Origin: Paramylibacter kogurei
Lineage (GTDB): Bacteria > Pseudomonadota > Alphaproteobacteria > Rhodobacterales > Rhodobacteraceae
Assembly (NCBI RefSeq): GCF_002742285.1
Contig: NZ_MDGM01000014.1
Coordinates: forward strand, 186,001-250,000
Length of the DNA stretch: 64,000 bases
Direction of reading: 5' to 3'
Part shown: piece by piece, positions 1 to 7,966 of the stretch
Layout: each line of letters opens with the position of its first letter
Numbering within the stretch: the stretch's first letter is position 1
Translations under genes and position numbers: made by a program
Notes under the pieces: generated by a model
What the model was told of the DNA's origin: nothing
The model's database searches: none
The model's input: only the letters and a program-made list of their open reading frames with translations

Positions 1-1275
1 GATCACGCTGTGCGCATGATTTTGGATCATGCAGGAGGCGAGCCATCTGATTTGATCGTTGCCGGAGAAATCCCTGATACCAGCCGCAGCTATACCTTGG
101 ACACGGATCGTGTGAAATCATTGGTTGGTATGGAAATTGCCGCCGATGATCAGGTGAAATATCTGACCGATCTTGGTTTCGAAATCAAGGGCGATCAAGC
201 GTTCGTTCCAAGCTGGCGCCCCGATGTGACGGGCGAAGCGGATTTGGTTGAAGAGGTTGCACGCATTGCATCGCTGACCAAACTGGTGGGTAAACCCTTG
301 CCGCCACGCGTCGAGGGCATTTCCAAACCTGTTGTTTCACCCATGCAAAAACGCGAAACAACCGCGCGTCGGATGATTGCATCATTGGGTTACAATGAAT
401 GTGTGACCTATAGCTTTATCGATCAAAAATCCGCGACACTGTTTGGTGGTGGGGACGATGCCGTGATGGTTGGAAATCCGATTTCCAGCGACATGAGCCA
501 TATGCGCCCAAGCCTGCTGCCCGGATTGTTACAAGCGGCCGCGCGCAACCAAGCGCGCGGTATCATGGATATGGCGCTGTTCGAGGTCGGCCCTGTTTTT
601 CACGGTGGTGAACCCGGTGAACAAGAGGTTCTGGCAACAGGTTTGTTGATCGGTCACACGGGCCCGCGTGATCCCCATGGGGCACGTCGCGCAGTGGATG
701 CATATGATGCGAAGGCCGATGCCGAAGCCGTTTTAAACGCCATCGGCGCACCCGAAAAATTGATGGTTATGCGCAGTGCGCGTGAATGGTGGCACCCTGG
801 GCGTTCTGGTAAATTGTCGCTTGGCCCCAAAAATGTGATGTGTGCGTTTGGTGAATTGCACCCCAAAGTCATGAGCGAAATGGGCGTCAAAGGCCCCGCA
901 GTGGCATTTGCCGTTCACATCGCAAACCCACCGTTCCCAAAGCAAAAATCAACCACGCGTCCCGCGTTGAAAATTTCAGATTTGCAATCGGTTGATCGTG
1001 ATTTTGCCTTTGTTGTTGATTCAGATGTGGAGGCGCTCACATTGTTGAACGCCGCCAAAGGTGCGGACAAAGCGTTGATCGTTGATGCATCTGTTTTTGA
1101 CGTGTTCAGCGGTGAAAAAGCGGAATCGCAAATGGGTGCGGGTAAGAAATCAATTGCGATTACGGTCAAGCTTCAACCAAAAGATGCAACATTGACCGAC
1201 AAAGACATCGAGGCCGTATCCGCCAAAGTCATCGACAAAGTTGGCAAAGCAACAGGTGGTGTCCTGCGCGGATAA
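1..1275 (+). CDS. pheT: Phenylalanyl-tRNA synthetase beta subunit, 5'-truncated
   Basis: Charges tRNA-Phe as the beta half of the cytoplasmic alpha2beta2 synthetase. The reading frame is open from base 1, so the N-terminal half lies outside the window; about 424 residues are present. Visible parts are the B5 domain (near YTLDTDRVKSLVGMEI), the catalytic-core-like domain, and a C-terminal FDX-ACB anticodon-binding domain beginning near KISDLQSVDRDFAF. The gene ends GGVLRG-stop, the usual end for the family. pheS would be expected upstream. A 36-bp dyad follows about 30 bp after the stop. Identification is firm; the true start is not visible. Confidence 0.96.
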   Translation, partial: DHAVRMILDHAGGEPSDLIVAGEIPDTSRSYTLDTDRVKSLVGMEIAADDQVKYLTDLGFEIKGDQAFVPSWRPDVTGEADLVEEVARIASLTKLVGKPLPPRVEGISKPVVSPMQKRETTARRMIASLGYNECVTYSFIDQKSATLFGGGDDAVMVGNPISSDMSHMRPSLLPGLLQAAARNQARGIMDMALFEVGPVFHGGEPGEQEVLATGLLIGHTGPRDPHGARRAVDAYDAKADAEAVLNAIGAPEKLMVMRSAREWWHPGRSGKLSLGPKNVMCAFGELHPKVMSEMGVKGPAVAFAVHIANPPFPKQKSTTRPALKISDLQSVDRDFAFVVDSDVEALTLLNAAKGADKALIVDASVFDVFSGEKAESQMGAGKKSIAITVKLQPKDATLTDKDIEAVSAKVIDKVGKATGGVLRG

Positions 1276-1304
1276 AAGCCGACCTGTTAAGTTAATTAAA
1301 AGTT

Positions 1305-1340
1305 GCCACAATATTGTACAAATTTGTAAGGTATTGTGGC
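1305..1340. repeat. 36-bp near-perfect dyad between pheT and the RTX protease
   Basis: Outer arms GCCACAATA (1305-1313) and TATTGTGGC (1332-1340) are exact complements, and a perfect 12-bp palindrome TACAAATTTGTA (1317-1328) sits on the same centre (between 1322 and 1323). Of 18 symmetric pairs, 15 are Watson-Crick, two would be G-U in RNA and one is a mismatch. No U-run follows directly, so it is either a poor intrinsic terminator for pheT or an operator for the protease whose ATG lies 41 bp downstream. The symmetry is seen; the function is inference. Confidence 0.75.
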
Positions 1341-1380
1341 ACAAGAAATTTTTAACCTGACGATGACCCGGAGTTCCCAT

Positions 1381-3267
1381 ATGTCGATATTTAAGAGTAA
1401 CGATTTTGCAAATGATATTTCAAAAGCAAATAGCGTGTTTAGTGATAGCAAGATCTCCGATGAAAACAGCAATACCATTCCGGGTAATACCAGCACAACT
1501 GCGACGATTTCTGTTGGCCAAAGTTTAACGGGGACATTGGAAACGCCATCTGACGTTGATTGGTATCGGTTGACGTTGGGCGAAGACGAAACTGTATTTA
1601 TCGAATTGACGGGGTCGGGATCGAATCCCGTTCAAGATACACATCTATATTTGTATAATTCTGCAGGTGTCGAAATTTCTCAAAATGACGATTATGTCGG
1701 ATTATATTCTGGCTTAACCTATACTGCGATGTCGTCTGGGACCTACTATGTTGGAGTTGAAAGCTATTCGAACTTTTATTCTGGTGGTTATCGGTTAGAG
1801 GTTGAAACAGCTGTTCCTCCAACGTTGTTGGATTCGGTGCAAGGCGTAAATCCCATTGATGATAACGGTGTGGTTTATGTGTATTTCATGCCAGGCGGGC
1901 GTAGTGTGGATGGATATGTAACAACATCACTCAACAGTTATGAACGCGCGCAATTGTTTTCCGTTTATGAAGGCATTGAAGAATTCGCGGATATCGAATT
2001 TCGCATCACAACAATTGAATCACAGGCAGACCTGACTGTCGGGTCAGCAAATCTTGGCAATGGTCTTTTTGGGTATTTTAATTTTCCCGACAGTAACGGC
2101 AATGGCAGCTATGGTATGTTGAACGACACACTTGGTGGCTGGAGCCCGTCATCTGGTGGTGGATTGGATCAGGGCGGTTTTGCTTACAGTGTTGCGGTGC
2201 ATGAATTTGGCCACGGCCTTGGGTTAGGGCATACGCATGACAACGGAATCGGCACGGCGGTTATGCAGGGTGTTTCATCGTCCAGCTCATATGGTGATTA
2301 TGATTTAAACCAAACTGTTTATACCGCGATGAGCTATAACGACGGCTGGCAGACTGGGCCAGACGGGATGTCGCCAAACAATAATTATGGGTTTATCTCA
2401 ACCTTTGCGCCAATCGATATTGCAGCACTTCAAAACATGTATGGCGTGAACACCAGTAACAACAACGGTGTGACCAGTTACACTTTGGCAAATTCGAATA
2501 ACGCAAGCACTGGGTATAGCGCAATTTGGGATACCGGTGGGCGCGATAACATTACCTATACTGGATCAAGTGATGCGGTGATTGATCTGCGCGCGGCAAC
2601 CCTTGAATACGAAATTGGTGGCGGTGGCTTTATGTCATATGTCGATGGGGTTTACGGAGGATTTACCATCGCAAACGGTGTCGTCATTGAACAGGCGTTT
2701 GGCGGGCGCGGCGACGATTTGATTACAGGGAATGCGGCGAACAACTTGCTTGATGGCGGTGCTGGGAATGATGAATTGATCGGTGCCGATGGCAACGATG
2801 AACTGAACGGTAGCTCTGGCAATGATGAATTGACCGGCGGTGAAGGCAGCGATGAATTAAACGGTGGTTCAGGTAATGATACCGTTTATGGGGATGCTGG
2901 ACGTGATCGTATTTCCGGCAATTCTGGGAACGACTTTTTGTACGGTGGTGATGATCGTGACACGCTTCGCGGTGGATCTGGTTCCGATGATCTTTATGGT
3001 GGAGAAGGGAACAACCGGCTGTATGGTGGCGATGATAGTGACACATTCATCTTCGCGGCAACAGATACAAACGGCAACTCAATCTTGGATTATGAAGATA
3101 ACGTAGACACTATCGATTTCAGTGCGTTTGGCGTGAGTTTTTCAGATTTGGAATTTGTTGAATGGCGCAGCGATACTGGGGTGCGAATTAAGGTGAATGA
3201 TGATTTCTTTATCAACGTCACCAATGTGGACATATCAGATTTCCGCGCCAATGATTTTGAATTTTAG
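1381..3267 (+). CDS. Secreted RTX zinc metalloprotease (serralysin/M10-like)
   Basis: Predicted extracellular zinc endopeptidase of 628 residues. A PPC-type beta domain occupies roughly residues 35-140 (TLETPSDVDWYRLTL). The zinc site is HEFGHGLGLGH at about 274-284 (HExxHxxGxxH), followed by a Met-turn YTAMSY near Met317. Thirteen tandem calcium-binding nonapeptides of the GGxGxDxLx type fill about 441-557, then a short hydrophobic/acidic C-terminal tail. No Sec signal peptide is seen, and RTX repeats imply type I secretion; no ABC/HlyD/TolC genes lie in the window. I chose the ATG at 1381 because CGGAG lies 7-8 bp upstream; the GTG at 1336 falls inside the dyad and lacks a ribosome site. 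It is the only clearly accessory-type gene in the window. Confidence 0.88.
   Translation: MSIFKSNDFANDISKANSVFSDSKISDENSNTIPGNTSTTATISVGQSLTGTLETPSDVDWYRLTLGEDETVFIELTGSGSNPVQDTHLYLYNSAGVEISQNDDYVGLYSGLTYTAMSSGTYYVGVESYSNFYSGGYRLEVETAVPPTLLDSVQGVNPIDDNGVVYVYFMPGGRSVDGYVTTSLNSYERAQLFSVYEGIEEFADIEFRITTIESQADLTVGSANLGNGLFGYFNFPDSNGNGSYGMLNDTLGGWSPSSGGGLDQGGFAYSVAVHEFGHGLGLGHTHDNGIGTAVMQGVSSSSSYGDYDLNQTVYTAMSYNDGWQTGPDGMSPNNNYGFISTFAPIDIAALQNMYGVNTSNNNGVTSYTLANSNNASTGYSAIWDTGGRDNITYTGSSDAVIDLRAATLEYEIGGGGFMSYVDGVYGGFTIANGVVIEQAFGGRGDDLITGNAANNLLDGGAGNDELIGADGNDELNGSSGNDELTGGEGSDELNGGSGNDTVYGDAGRDRISGNSGNDFLYGGDDRDTLRGGSGSDDLYGGEGNNRLYGGDDSDTFIFAATDTNGNSILDYEDNVDTIDFSAFGVSFSDLEFVEWRSDTGVRIKVNDDFFINVTNVDISDFRANDFEF
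2701..3051 (+). repeat. RTX nonapeptide repeat block (13 units of 27 bp)
   Basis: Within the metalloprotease gene, 13 consecutive 27-bp units encode GGxGxDxLx-type nonapeptides, for example GGAGNDELI and GGSGNDTVY. They form the calcium-binding parallel beta roll of RTX proteins. Some units are degenerate (GNAANNLLD, GGEGNNRLY lack the usual Asp). The repetition explains spurious His/Arg-rich reading frames on the opposite strand. Confidence 0.9.
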
Positions 3268-3291
3268 GGTTTTTGATACCCAAAACAAAAA

Positions 3292-3315
3292 GGCCCGCAG
3301 TTTTGCGGGCCTTTG
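3292..3315. terminator. Bidirectional intrinsic terminator
   Basis: An 8-bp GC-rich stem GGCCCGCA/TGCGGGCC (3292-3299 with 3304-3311) with a GTTT loop, preceded by an A-run and followed by TTTGC. It sits between the converging RTX protease and ornithine decarboxylase genes and can serve both. Confidence 0.85.
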
Positions 3316-3318
3316 CAT

Positions 3319-4500
3319 TTAAATAACTTCGACAGCTAGCGGAGGAAATCCGTTGAACCCAACGGATGAATAGCTGGATGTATATGCACCACAGTTGCGG
3401 ATCATGATTTTATCACCAGATTTCAAACCAAGCGGCAATTGCACAGGGCGTAGTTCATATAATACATCTGCGGAATCACATGATGGCCCGGCAAGGATAC
3501 AAGCACCTGTATCTTCGTGATCACGATCTGTGACGAATTGATAACGGATTGCTTCGTCCATTGTTTCGGCAAGACCAGAAAATTTACCGATGTCGAGATA
3601 TACCCAACGATGTGTATCGTTGTTTGATTTTTTTGACACGAGCAATACTTCGGCGGCGATCATGCCAGCCTCGGCAACCAAGCCACGGCCAGGTTCGGCC
3701 ATGATGCGTGGTACATTGCCAAAACGCGCATGAACCAGTTTCATGACACCAGCGGCATATGCAGTTGGACCTTCGATTTCTTCGCCATAAAACGCGGGGA
3801 AGCCACCGCCAATGTTCAACAGGTCAAGTTCAAAACCAGCAGCATGTGCATCTGTCCAAACTTGTGCGATTTGATCCAAGGTAACTGTCCACATTGCAGA
3901 ACGGCGTGTTTGCGAACCTACGTGGAAGGAAAAACCAACAGGTTTCAAACCCAAATCACGCGCATAGCCAAGCAATGACAACGCTTTGTCGCGGGCACAA
4001 CCAAATTTACGTGACAATGGCCAATCGGCCTCTGACGCATCAACAATCAGGCGAATGTATACTTCGGATTTTGGCGCGTGCTCGGCCAATTTTTCCAATT
4101 CTTCTTCGGCATCGGCGGCAAATAATGTAATACCAGCATGATACGCAAATGCGATATCAGACGCGCGTTTAACGGTATTACCGAATGAAATATCTGATGG
4201 CTGTGCACCCAAGGATAGGCACAATTCAATTTCACCACGCGATGCGGCATCAAAATGCGAGCCTTGCGCAACCAGTGTTTCAATGATTTCGCGTGTTGGG
4301 TTTGCTTTCACCGCATAGTGAATATTCGCGTTGCCCAAGCCCGCTTTCAACTGTTGATAATGTTGAGCAACGATATCGGTGTCCAACACCAAAGTTGGGC
4401 GATCGAATGTTGTGTTGCGGATGTAATTTTCAACGGCGTTGTATCGCATTGAAGTTGGCACGGCAAAAGCGCCGCGCGCGTCGGGTGTGTGTACGTTCAT
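3319..4500 (-). CDS. Ornithine/lysine decarboxylase, PLP fold type III
   Basis: Decarboxylates ornithine (possibly also lysine) to putrescine in polyamine synthesis. The 393-residue protein has the eukaryote-like/alphaproteobacterial ODC layout: PLP lysine in YAVKAN at Lys65, HVGSQ in the barrel, a Gly-rich LNIGGGFP stretch, EPGRG for phosphate binding, and the active-site cysteine in GPSCDSAD at Cys341. The 'SAD' form rather than CDxxD-Gly variants fits ODC rather than arginine or diaminopimelate decarboxylase. Strong ribosome site GGAGATGA precedes the ATG. A GC-rich structured leader lies upstream (4501-4625). Convergent with the protease across a shared terminator. Substrate choice cannot be fixed from sequence alone. 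Confidence 0.9.
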   Translation of the reverse strand: MNVHTPDARGAFAVPTSMRYNAVENYIRNTTFDRPTLVLDTDIVAQHYQQLKAGLGNANIHYAVKANPTREIIETLVAQGSHFDAASRGEIELCLSLGAQPSDISFGNTVKRASDIAFAYHAGITLFAADAEEELEKLAEHAPKSEVYIRLIVDASEADWPLSRKFGCARDKALSLLGYARDLGLKPVGFSFHVGSQTRRSAMWTVTLDQIAQVWTDAHAAGFELDLLNIGGGFPAFYGEEIEGPTAYAAGVMKLVHARFGNVPRIMAEPGRGLVAEAGMIAAEVLLVSKKSNNDTHRWVYLDIGKFSGLAETMDEAIRYQFVTDRDHEDTGACILAGPSCDSADVLYELRPVQLPLGLKSGDKIMIRNCGAYTSSYSSVGFNGFPPLAVEVI

Positions 4501-4625
4501 TGGTCATCTCCAAAAGACCCGGCCATATATGACCGCTCAGTTCCAAGGGAGACGTTACCGTCGCTACGTAAACACGGGCGGAGAACCCGCCGGCCAGAGG
4601 CGCGTGCGTTGGCGTCTGATGCGCG
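4501..4625 (-). promoter_or_regulatory. Structured 5' leader of ornithine decarboxylase, speF-motif candidate
   Basis: The 125 bases before the decarboxylase ATG are much richer in GC than the flank beyond them. On the minus strand they can form a GGCGG/CCGCC hairpin with loop GTTCT (4577-4591), a second hairpin around GGTCAT/ATGGCC, and a 6-bp pairing of GTCTCC (4548-4553) with the ribosome site GGAGAT (4506-4511) that would hide it. A conserved leader called the speF motif is known upstream of alphaproteobacterial ornithine decarboxylase genes; assignment to it is inference from position, composition and pairings, not from a covariance search. Confidence 0.6.
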
Positions 4626-4961
4626 ATGTAATCCAATTTCAAAACATTGCAAGAAAAAAGTTATGGGCGCATAGAGAAACTTGTAATCCCTTGTTATTAA
4701 TAAATAAAATAGAAGTGCTTGTAAGGATATTTGATGGGCGGGAATCAATTTCCTGTAGTGGGTTAAACCAATTTGATTGATTCACTGCCTGTTCACGTAG
4801 TGATGGCAAATAAATGTCTACAAATTATTGGGGGAATTTGTTTGGAAAATAGAAAGGTTGGTGTATTTCTGGGGTGGGAATACTTGAAATATCACTTTTA
4901 CTTTACCAAATAACCGTCAAGCGCAGAATTATCTGTGCAAGCATAACAAAGGGGAACACTC
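4626..4961. promoter_or_regulatory. AT-rich divergent control region between decarboxylase leader and mscL
   Basis: No gene is seen here. The stretch is AT-rich and must hold the promoter for the decarboxylase leader (minus strand) and for mscL (plus strand). A small stem-loop GCGCAGA/TCTGTGC with a 4-base loop occupies 4921-4938 in the probable mscL 5' untranslated region, just ahead of the ribosome site AAAGGGG at about 4949-4955. No clear -35/-10 pair can be assigned with confidence. Confidence 0.5.
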
Positions 4962-5372
4962 ATGCTTAAAGAATTTAAAGACTTTATTGCCAAGGGTAAC
5001 GTCATGGACATGGCAGTTGGTATCATTATCGGTGCCGCATTTACCGCAATCGTTGGTTCATTGGTATCTGATTTGATTAACCCAATCATCAGCCTGTTTA
5101 TGGGCGGTATTGATTTTTCTAGCATGTACGCATTGCTAGGCGATGGTGAATACGCATCAATGGCCGCAGCCGAAGAAGCGGGTGCTGCCGTATTCGCATA
5201 CGGTCGTTTCATCATGGCGATCATCAACTTTTTGATCATCGCGTTTGTTGTGTTCATGCTTGTAAAAGCAGTGAACAAAACCAAAAAAGCAGAAGAGCCA
5301 GCAGAAGAAGCACCGGCAGGCCCAACAGATAACGAATTGTTGGCTGATATCTTGGCTGCATTGAAAAAATAA
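4962..5372 (+). CDS. mscL: Large-conductance mechanosensitive channel
   Basis: Inner-membrane homopentameric channel that opens under membrane tension to release solutes on hypo-osmotic shock. At 136 residues it has normal length. It starts with the N-terminal amphipathic segment [19 protein letters not shown], then TM1 with the Gly-rich gate ([16 protein letters not shown]), a periplasmic loop, TM2 ([21 protein letters not shown]) and a charged cytoplasmic helix ending [11 protein letters not shown]. Ribosome site AAGGGG precedes the ATG. Single-gene unit closed by a strong terminator. Confidence 0.97.
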   Translation: MLKEFKDFIAKGNVMDMAVGIIIGAAFTAIVGSLVSDLINPIISLFMGGIDFSSMYALLGDGEYASMAAAEEAGAAVFAYGRFIMAIINFLIIAFVVFMLVKAVNKTKKAEEPAEEAPAGPTDNELLADILAALKK

Positions 5373-5394
5373 TCCAACCTGTTTTGGATTGAAA

Positions 5395-5421
5395 GCCCGC
5401 CAATTTTTGGCGGGCTTTTTT
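5395..5421 (+). terminator. Intrinsic terminator of mscL
   Basis: Stem GCCCGCCA/TGGCGGGC (5395-5402 with 5408-5415), five-base loop, then six T residues (5416-5421). Lies 22 bp after the mscL stop. Confidence 0.93.
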
Positions 5422-5479
5422 GTGGGTTGTGCGCAAATGTCAAATTGAGTGTTTTGTATTTCCTGTCTATTTGTTCTGT

Positions 5480-5935
5480 ATGGAAAATTCAGAAATCCCA
5501 TATTCTTTTCGACAAGTTGAAAGCCTAGATCATGATGGACCGTTCACGGTAATGGATGCAAATTGTTCGCTTTGTGCAAAAGGGGCGGCGTGGATAGCAC
5601 GAAATGATCGCGATGGCGAATTTCGTATTATTCCGATCCAAACAGAACTGGGTCAAAACCTCTTGTGCCATTACGGGCTAGATCCCAGCGATCCTAACAG
5701 CTGGTTATTTTTGGAAAATGGATATGCGTATCATTCGCTAGATGCCTTGATACGTGTGGGCAATCGATTTGGTGGGGTTTGGAAACTGTTAAGAATACTT
5801 CGCGTTTTGCCAAAGCCACTTCAGGATAAGCTGTATTATTTTGTGGCGCGCAATCGATACCGATTTTTTGGTCGGGCAGATATGTGTAATATGCCCGACC
5901 CTGCCGTTCAAAAACGGCTTATGTTAAAGGCTTAG
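5480..5935 (+). CDS. DCC-family (DUF393) thiol-disulfide-like protein
   Basis: A 151-residue protein with the DUF393 signature near the N-terminus, VMDANCSLCAKGA, in which the usual DGxCxxC becomes DANCSLC. The family is annotated as putative thiol-disulfide oxidoreductases of unknown partner; the rest (WLFLENGYAYHSLDALIRV) follows the family pattern. I chose the ATG at 5480 because the upstream GTG would begin inside the mscL terminator; no strong ribosome site is present for either. It overlaps the end of the converging ald gene by 4 bp. Function in the cell is unknown. Confidence 0.8.
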   Translation: MENSEIPYSFRQVESLDHDGPFTVMDANCSLCAKGAAWIARNDRDGEFRIIPIQTELGQNLLCHYGLDPSDPNSWLFLENGYAYHSLDALIRVGNRFGGVWKLLRILRVLPKPLQDKLYYFVARNRYRFFGRADMCNMPDPAVQKRLMLKA

Positions 5936-7050
5936 ATATTAAGCGCATCACTTGGTGTGATAGACTCAATCCCAAGCGCCGTACCAACCGCGGCATATGT
6001 CAATTTGCCGGCATGTGTATTCAGCCCTGCCATCAGATGTGGGTTATCTGAACAGGCCTGTTTCCAACCCTTGTTAGCAAGTTGTAACATGAATGGCATT
6101 GTTGCATTGCCAAGCGCGATTGTGGATGTGCGGGCAACGGCCCCTGGCATATTGGCGACGCAATAATGAACGATACCATCAACTTCGTAAATTGGATCGT
6201 CATGTGTTGTGGCCTTGGATGTTTCAAAACATCCGCCTTGGTCGATGGCAACATCCACCAGAACCGCACCTGGCTTCATACCCGCCAATTCAGCGCGAGA
6301 AATCAATTTTGGCGCTGCTGCACCGGGGACAAGTACCGCACCCACAACCATATCCGCCGTTGCAATCAAATCGAGCGTATTGGATTTGGACGCAAAACTG
6401 GTTTTGAATGTGCCGCCAAAGACATCATCAAGATAACGCATGCGATCCAACGACATATCCAAAACGGTGACATCCGCACCCATGCCCGCGGCAACACGTG
6501 CAGCGTGGGTGCCAACATTTCCGCCACCGATAACAACCACTTTTGCTGGGCTAACTCCGGGTACACCACCCATCAAAACTCCGCGCCCACCATTTGCGCG
6601 TTGCAATGCCCAACTGCCCACCTGTGGCGCGAGTTTCCCTGCAACTTCTGACATTGGTGCAAGCAGCGGCAAGCCACCGTTGCGATCCGTGACGGTTTCA
6701 TATGCAATTGCGGTCACGCCAGATTCCAACAAATCCTTGGTTTGTTCGGGATCGGGCGCAAGGTGAAGATATGTGAACAACACTTGACCTTTGCGCAATT
6801 GTTTGCGCTCGACGGCTTGGGGTTCTTTGACCTTTACCACCATTTCGGATTGTTCGAAAATATCGCTGGCCTTGGCCACGATTTTTGCGCCTACGGCTTC
6901 GTAATCGGCGTCTGAAAAACCAGCGCCGACACCAGCATTGGTTTCGATCAATACATTATGTCCGTGATGCACGGCCTCAAACGCAGCACTTGGGGTTATG
7001 CCAACGCGATATTCTTGGTTTTTGATTTCTTTGGGACAGCCAATAATCAT
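5932..7050 (-). CDS. ald: Alanine dehydrogenase
   Basis: NAD-dependent interconversion of L-alanine with pyruvate and ammonia, usually used to catabolise alanine. 372 residues, starting MIIGCPKEIKNQEYRVGITP, the family N-terminus with the pyruvate-binding RVG. The Rossmann motif is VVVIGGGNVGTHAARVAAGMGA, followed by the acidic residue of VLDMS. The ATG at 7050 has GGAGGA six bases upstream; an ATG 12 bp further up includes that ribosome site and is unlikely. Divergent from a Lrp/AsnC regulator with a short shared promoter, the classic arrangement for alanine-induced ald control. Confidence 0.95.
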   Translation of the reverse strand: MIIGCPKEIKNQEYRVGITPSAAFEAVHHGHNVLIETNAGVGAGFSDADYEAVGAKIVAKASDIFEQSEMVVKVKEPQAVERKQLRKGQVLFTYLHLAPDPEQTKDLLESGVTAIAYETVTDRNGGLPLLAPMSEVAGKLAPQVGSWALQRANGGRGVLMGGVPGVSPAKVVVIGGGNVGTHAARVAAGMGADVTVLDMSLDRMRYLDDVFGGTFKTSFASKSNTLDLIATADMVVGAVLVPGAAAPKLISRAELAGMKPGAVLVDVAIDQGGCFETSKATTHDDPIYEVDGIVHYCVANMPGAVARTSTIALGNATMPFMLQLANKGWKQACSDNPHLMAGLNTHAGKLTYAAVGTALGIESITPSDALNI

Positions 7051-7101
7051 AATTTCCTCCATTGATTAGGATAACTTTGCATCCAAAAAAGCGGAGTTTC
7101 T

Positions 7102-7125
7102 TGCCTAATTAACGAATGATTGGCA
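7102..7125. promoter_or_regulatory. Candidate Lrp/AsnC operator between ald and its regulator
   Basis: An imperfect inverted repeat, TGCCTAAT (7102-7109) against ATTGGCA (7119-7125), with one extra base in the left arm. It lies in the short gap between ald and the divergent Lrp-type gene. Its position over the first possible start codon of the regulator (7116) argues that the regulator begins further downstream. Regulatory role is inferred from position and symmetry only. Confidence 0.4.
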
Positions 7126-7154
7126 TAAAGATCGTGGAAAATTCGAATAATCTG

Positions 7155-7640
7155 ATGAAAATTGAAAGAAACGTAGAAAATATGCAGATCGACGAAATAG
7201 ATCGAAGAATTTTGAACACATTGCAACGTTTTGGACGCATGTCCAATGCCGATCTCGCGGAAAAAATTTCGCTTTCGGCGTCCGCCTGTTATCGGCGTGT
7301 TCAGTTGTTGGAAAAAGCAGGGATCATCAAAGATTATGTTGCCTTGTTGGATGCGCGTAAAATCAATCGGCGCACAACGGTATTTGTTGAAATTACATTG
7401 TCTGGCCAATCGGATGCGATTTTAGAGGAATTTGAACGTGGTGTTGCCCTGATCCCCGATGTTTTGGAATGCCATTTGATGGCGGGTGCCGCCGATTATT
7501 TGTTAAAGGTTGTCGCACGCGATACCGATGATTTTGCTGCAATCCACAGAAGCCGTTTATCGCGATTGCCGCATGTGGCACAGATGCAATCTAGTTTTGC
7601 ATTACGCACCGTGTTTAAAACAACCGCGCTTCCTGTTTAG
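7155..7640 (+). CDS. Lrp/AsnC-family regulator, probable ald regulator
   Basis: DNA-binding amino-acid-responsive regulator. An N-terminal helix-turn-helix (IDRRILNTLQRFGRMSNADLAEKISLS) is followed by the RAM/ACT-like ligand domain (TVFVEITLSGQ...LECHLMAGAADYLLKVVARD). Length about 161 residues matches Lrp family size. Starts at 7116, 7155 or 7182 are possible; 7182 gives the most typical N-terminus (MQIDEIDRRIL) and none has a strong ribosome site. Divergent from ald, so it probably senses alanine. Its stop overlaps the converging azlD stop by 4 bp. Confidence 0.88.
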   Translation: MKIERNVENMQIDEIDRRILNTLQRFGRMSNADLAEKISLSASACYRRVQLLEKAGIIKDYVALLDARKINRRTTVFVEITLSGQSDAILEEFERGVALIPDVLECHLMAGAADYLLKVVARDTDDFAAIHRSRLSRLPHVAQMQSSFALRTVFKTTALPV

Positions 7641-7966
7641 CCAAACAAATACAACGCCGCATAAAGCACGATAAATCCAGCCAAGACCGCCGCGATCACA
7701 CTTTTGCGCCATATGCCAAATCCAAATGCGGCCAACGCAGCCAACATACGTGGGGTGTCTAAAACACCATTTGTCGCCGCGGGCCACACAACCAATGGGG
7801 CGATCAATCCTGGCATCACAGCAACTGCAACAAAATTCAAATGCCGCAAAAACCATTTGGGTAATTCGCGATCACCAATAATTCCCAAAAAGGAAAAACG
7901 GATCAAAAACGTACCCAATCCTAAGCCGATGATGATGAACCAAATTGTTCCTTGATCATAGGTCAT
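7637..7966 (-). CDS. azlD: AzlD-family small membrane subunit of branched-chain amino acid exporter
   Basis: A 109-residue, four-helix hydrophobic protein (IIIGLGLGTFLIRFSFL, FVAVAVMPGLIAPLVVW, LAALAAFGFGIW, VIAAVLAGFIVLYAALYLF). It overlaps the end of azlC by 4 bp (ATGA) and is translationally coupled to it. AzlC-AzlD pairs form LIV-E type exporters of branched-chain or similar amino acids. The substrate here is not known. Confidence 0.88.
   Translation of the reverse strand: MTYDQGTIWFIIIGLGLGTFLIRFSFLGIIGDRELPKWFLRHLNFVAVAVMPGLIAPLVVWPAATNGVLDTPRMLAALAAFGFGIWRKSVIAAVLAGFIVLYAALYLFG

Noticed and set aside
2723..3046. His-rich frame opposite the RTX repeats
   Set aside because: Direct complement of Asp/Gly codon repeats; not a gene.
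4430..4642. 70-codon frame across the decarboxylase leader, possible leader peptide
   Set aside because: It runs far into the coding gene, has no ribosome site, and the leader's pairings explain the sequence better; a shorter leader peptide cannot be excluded.
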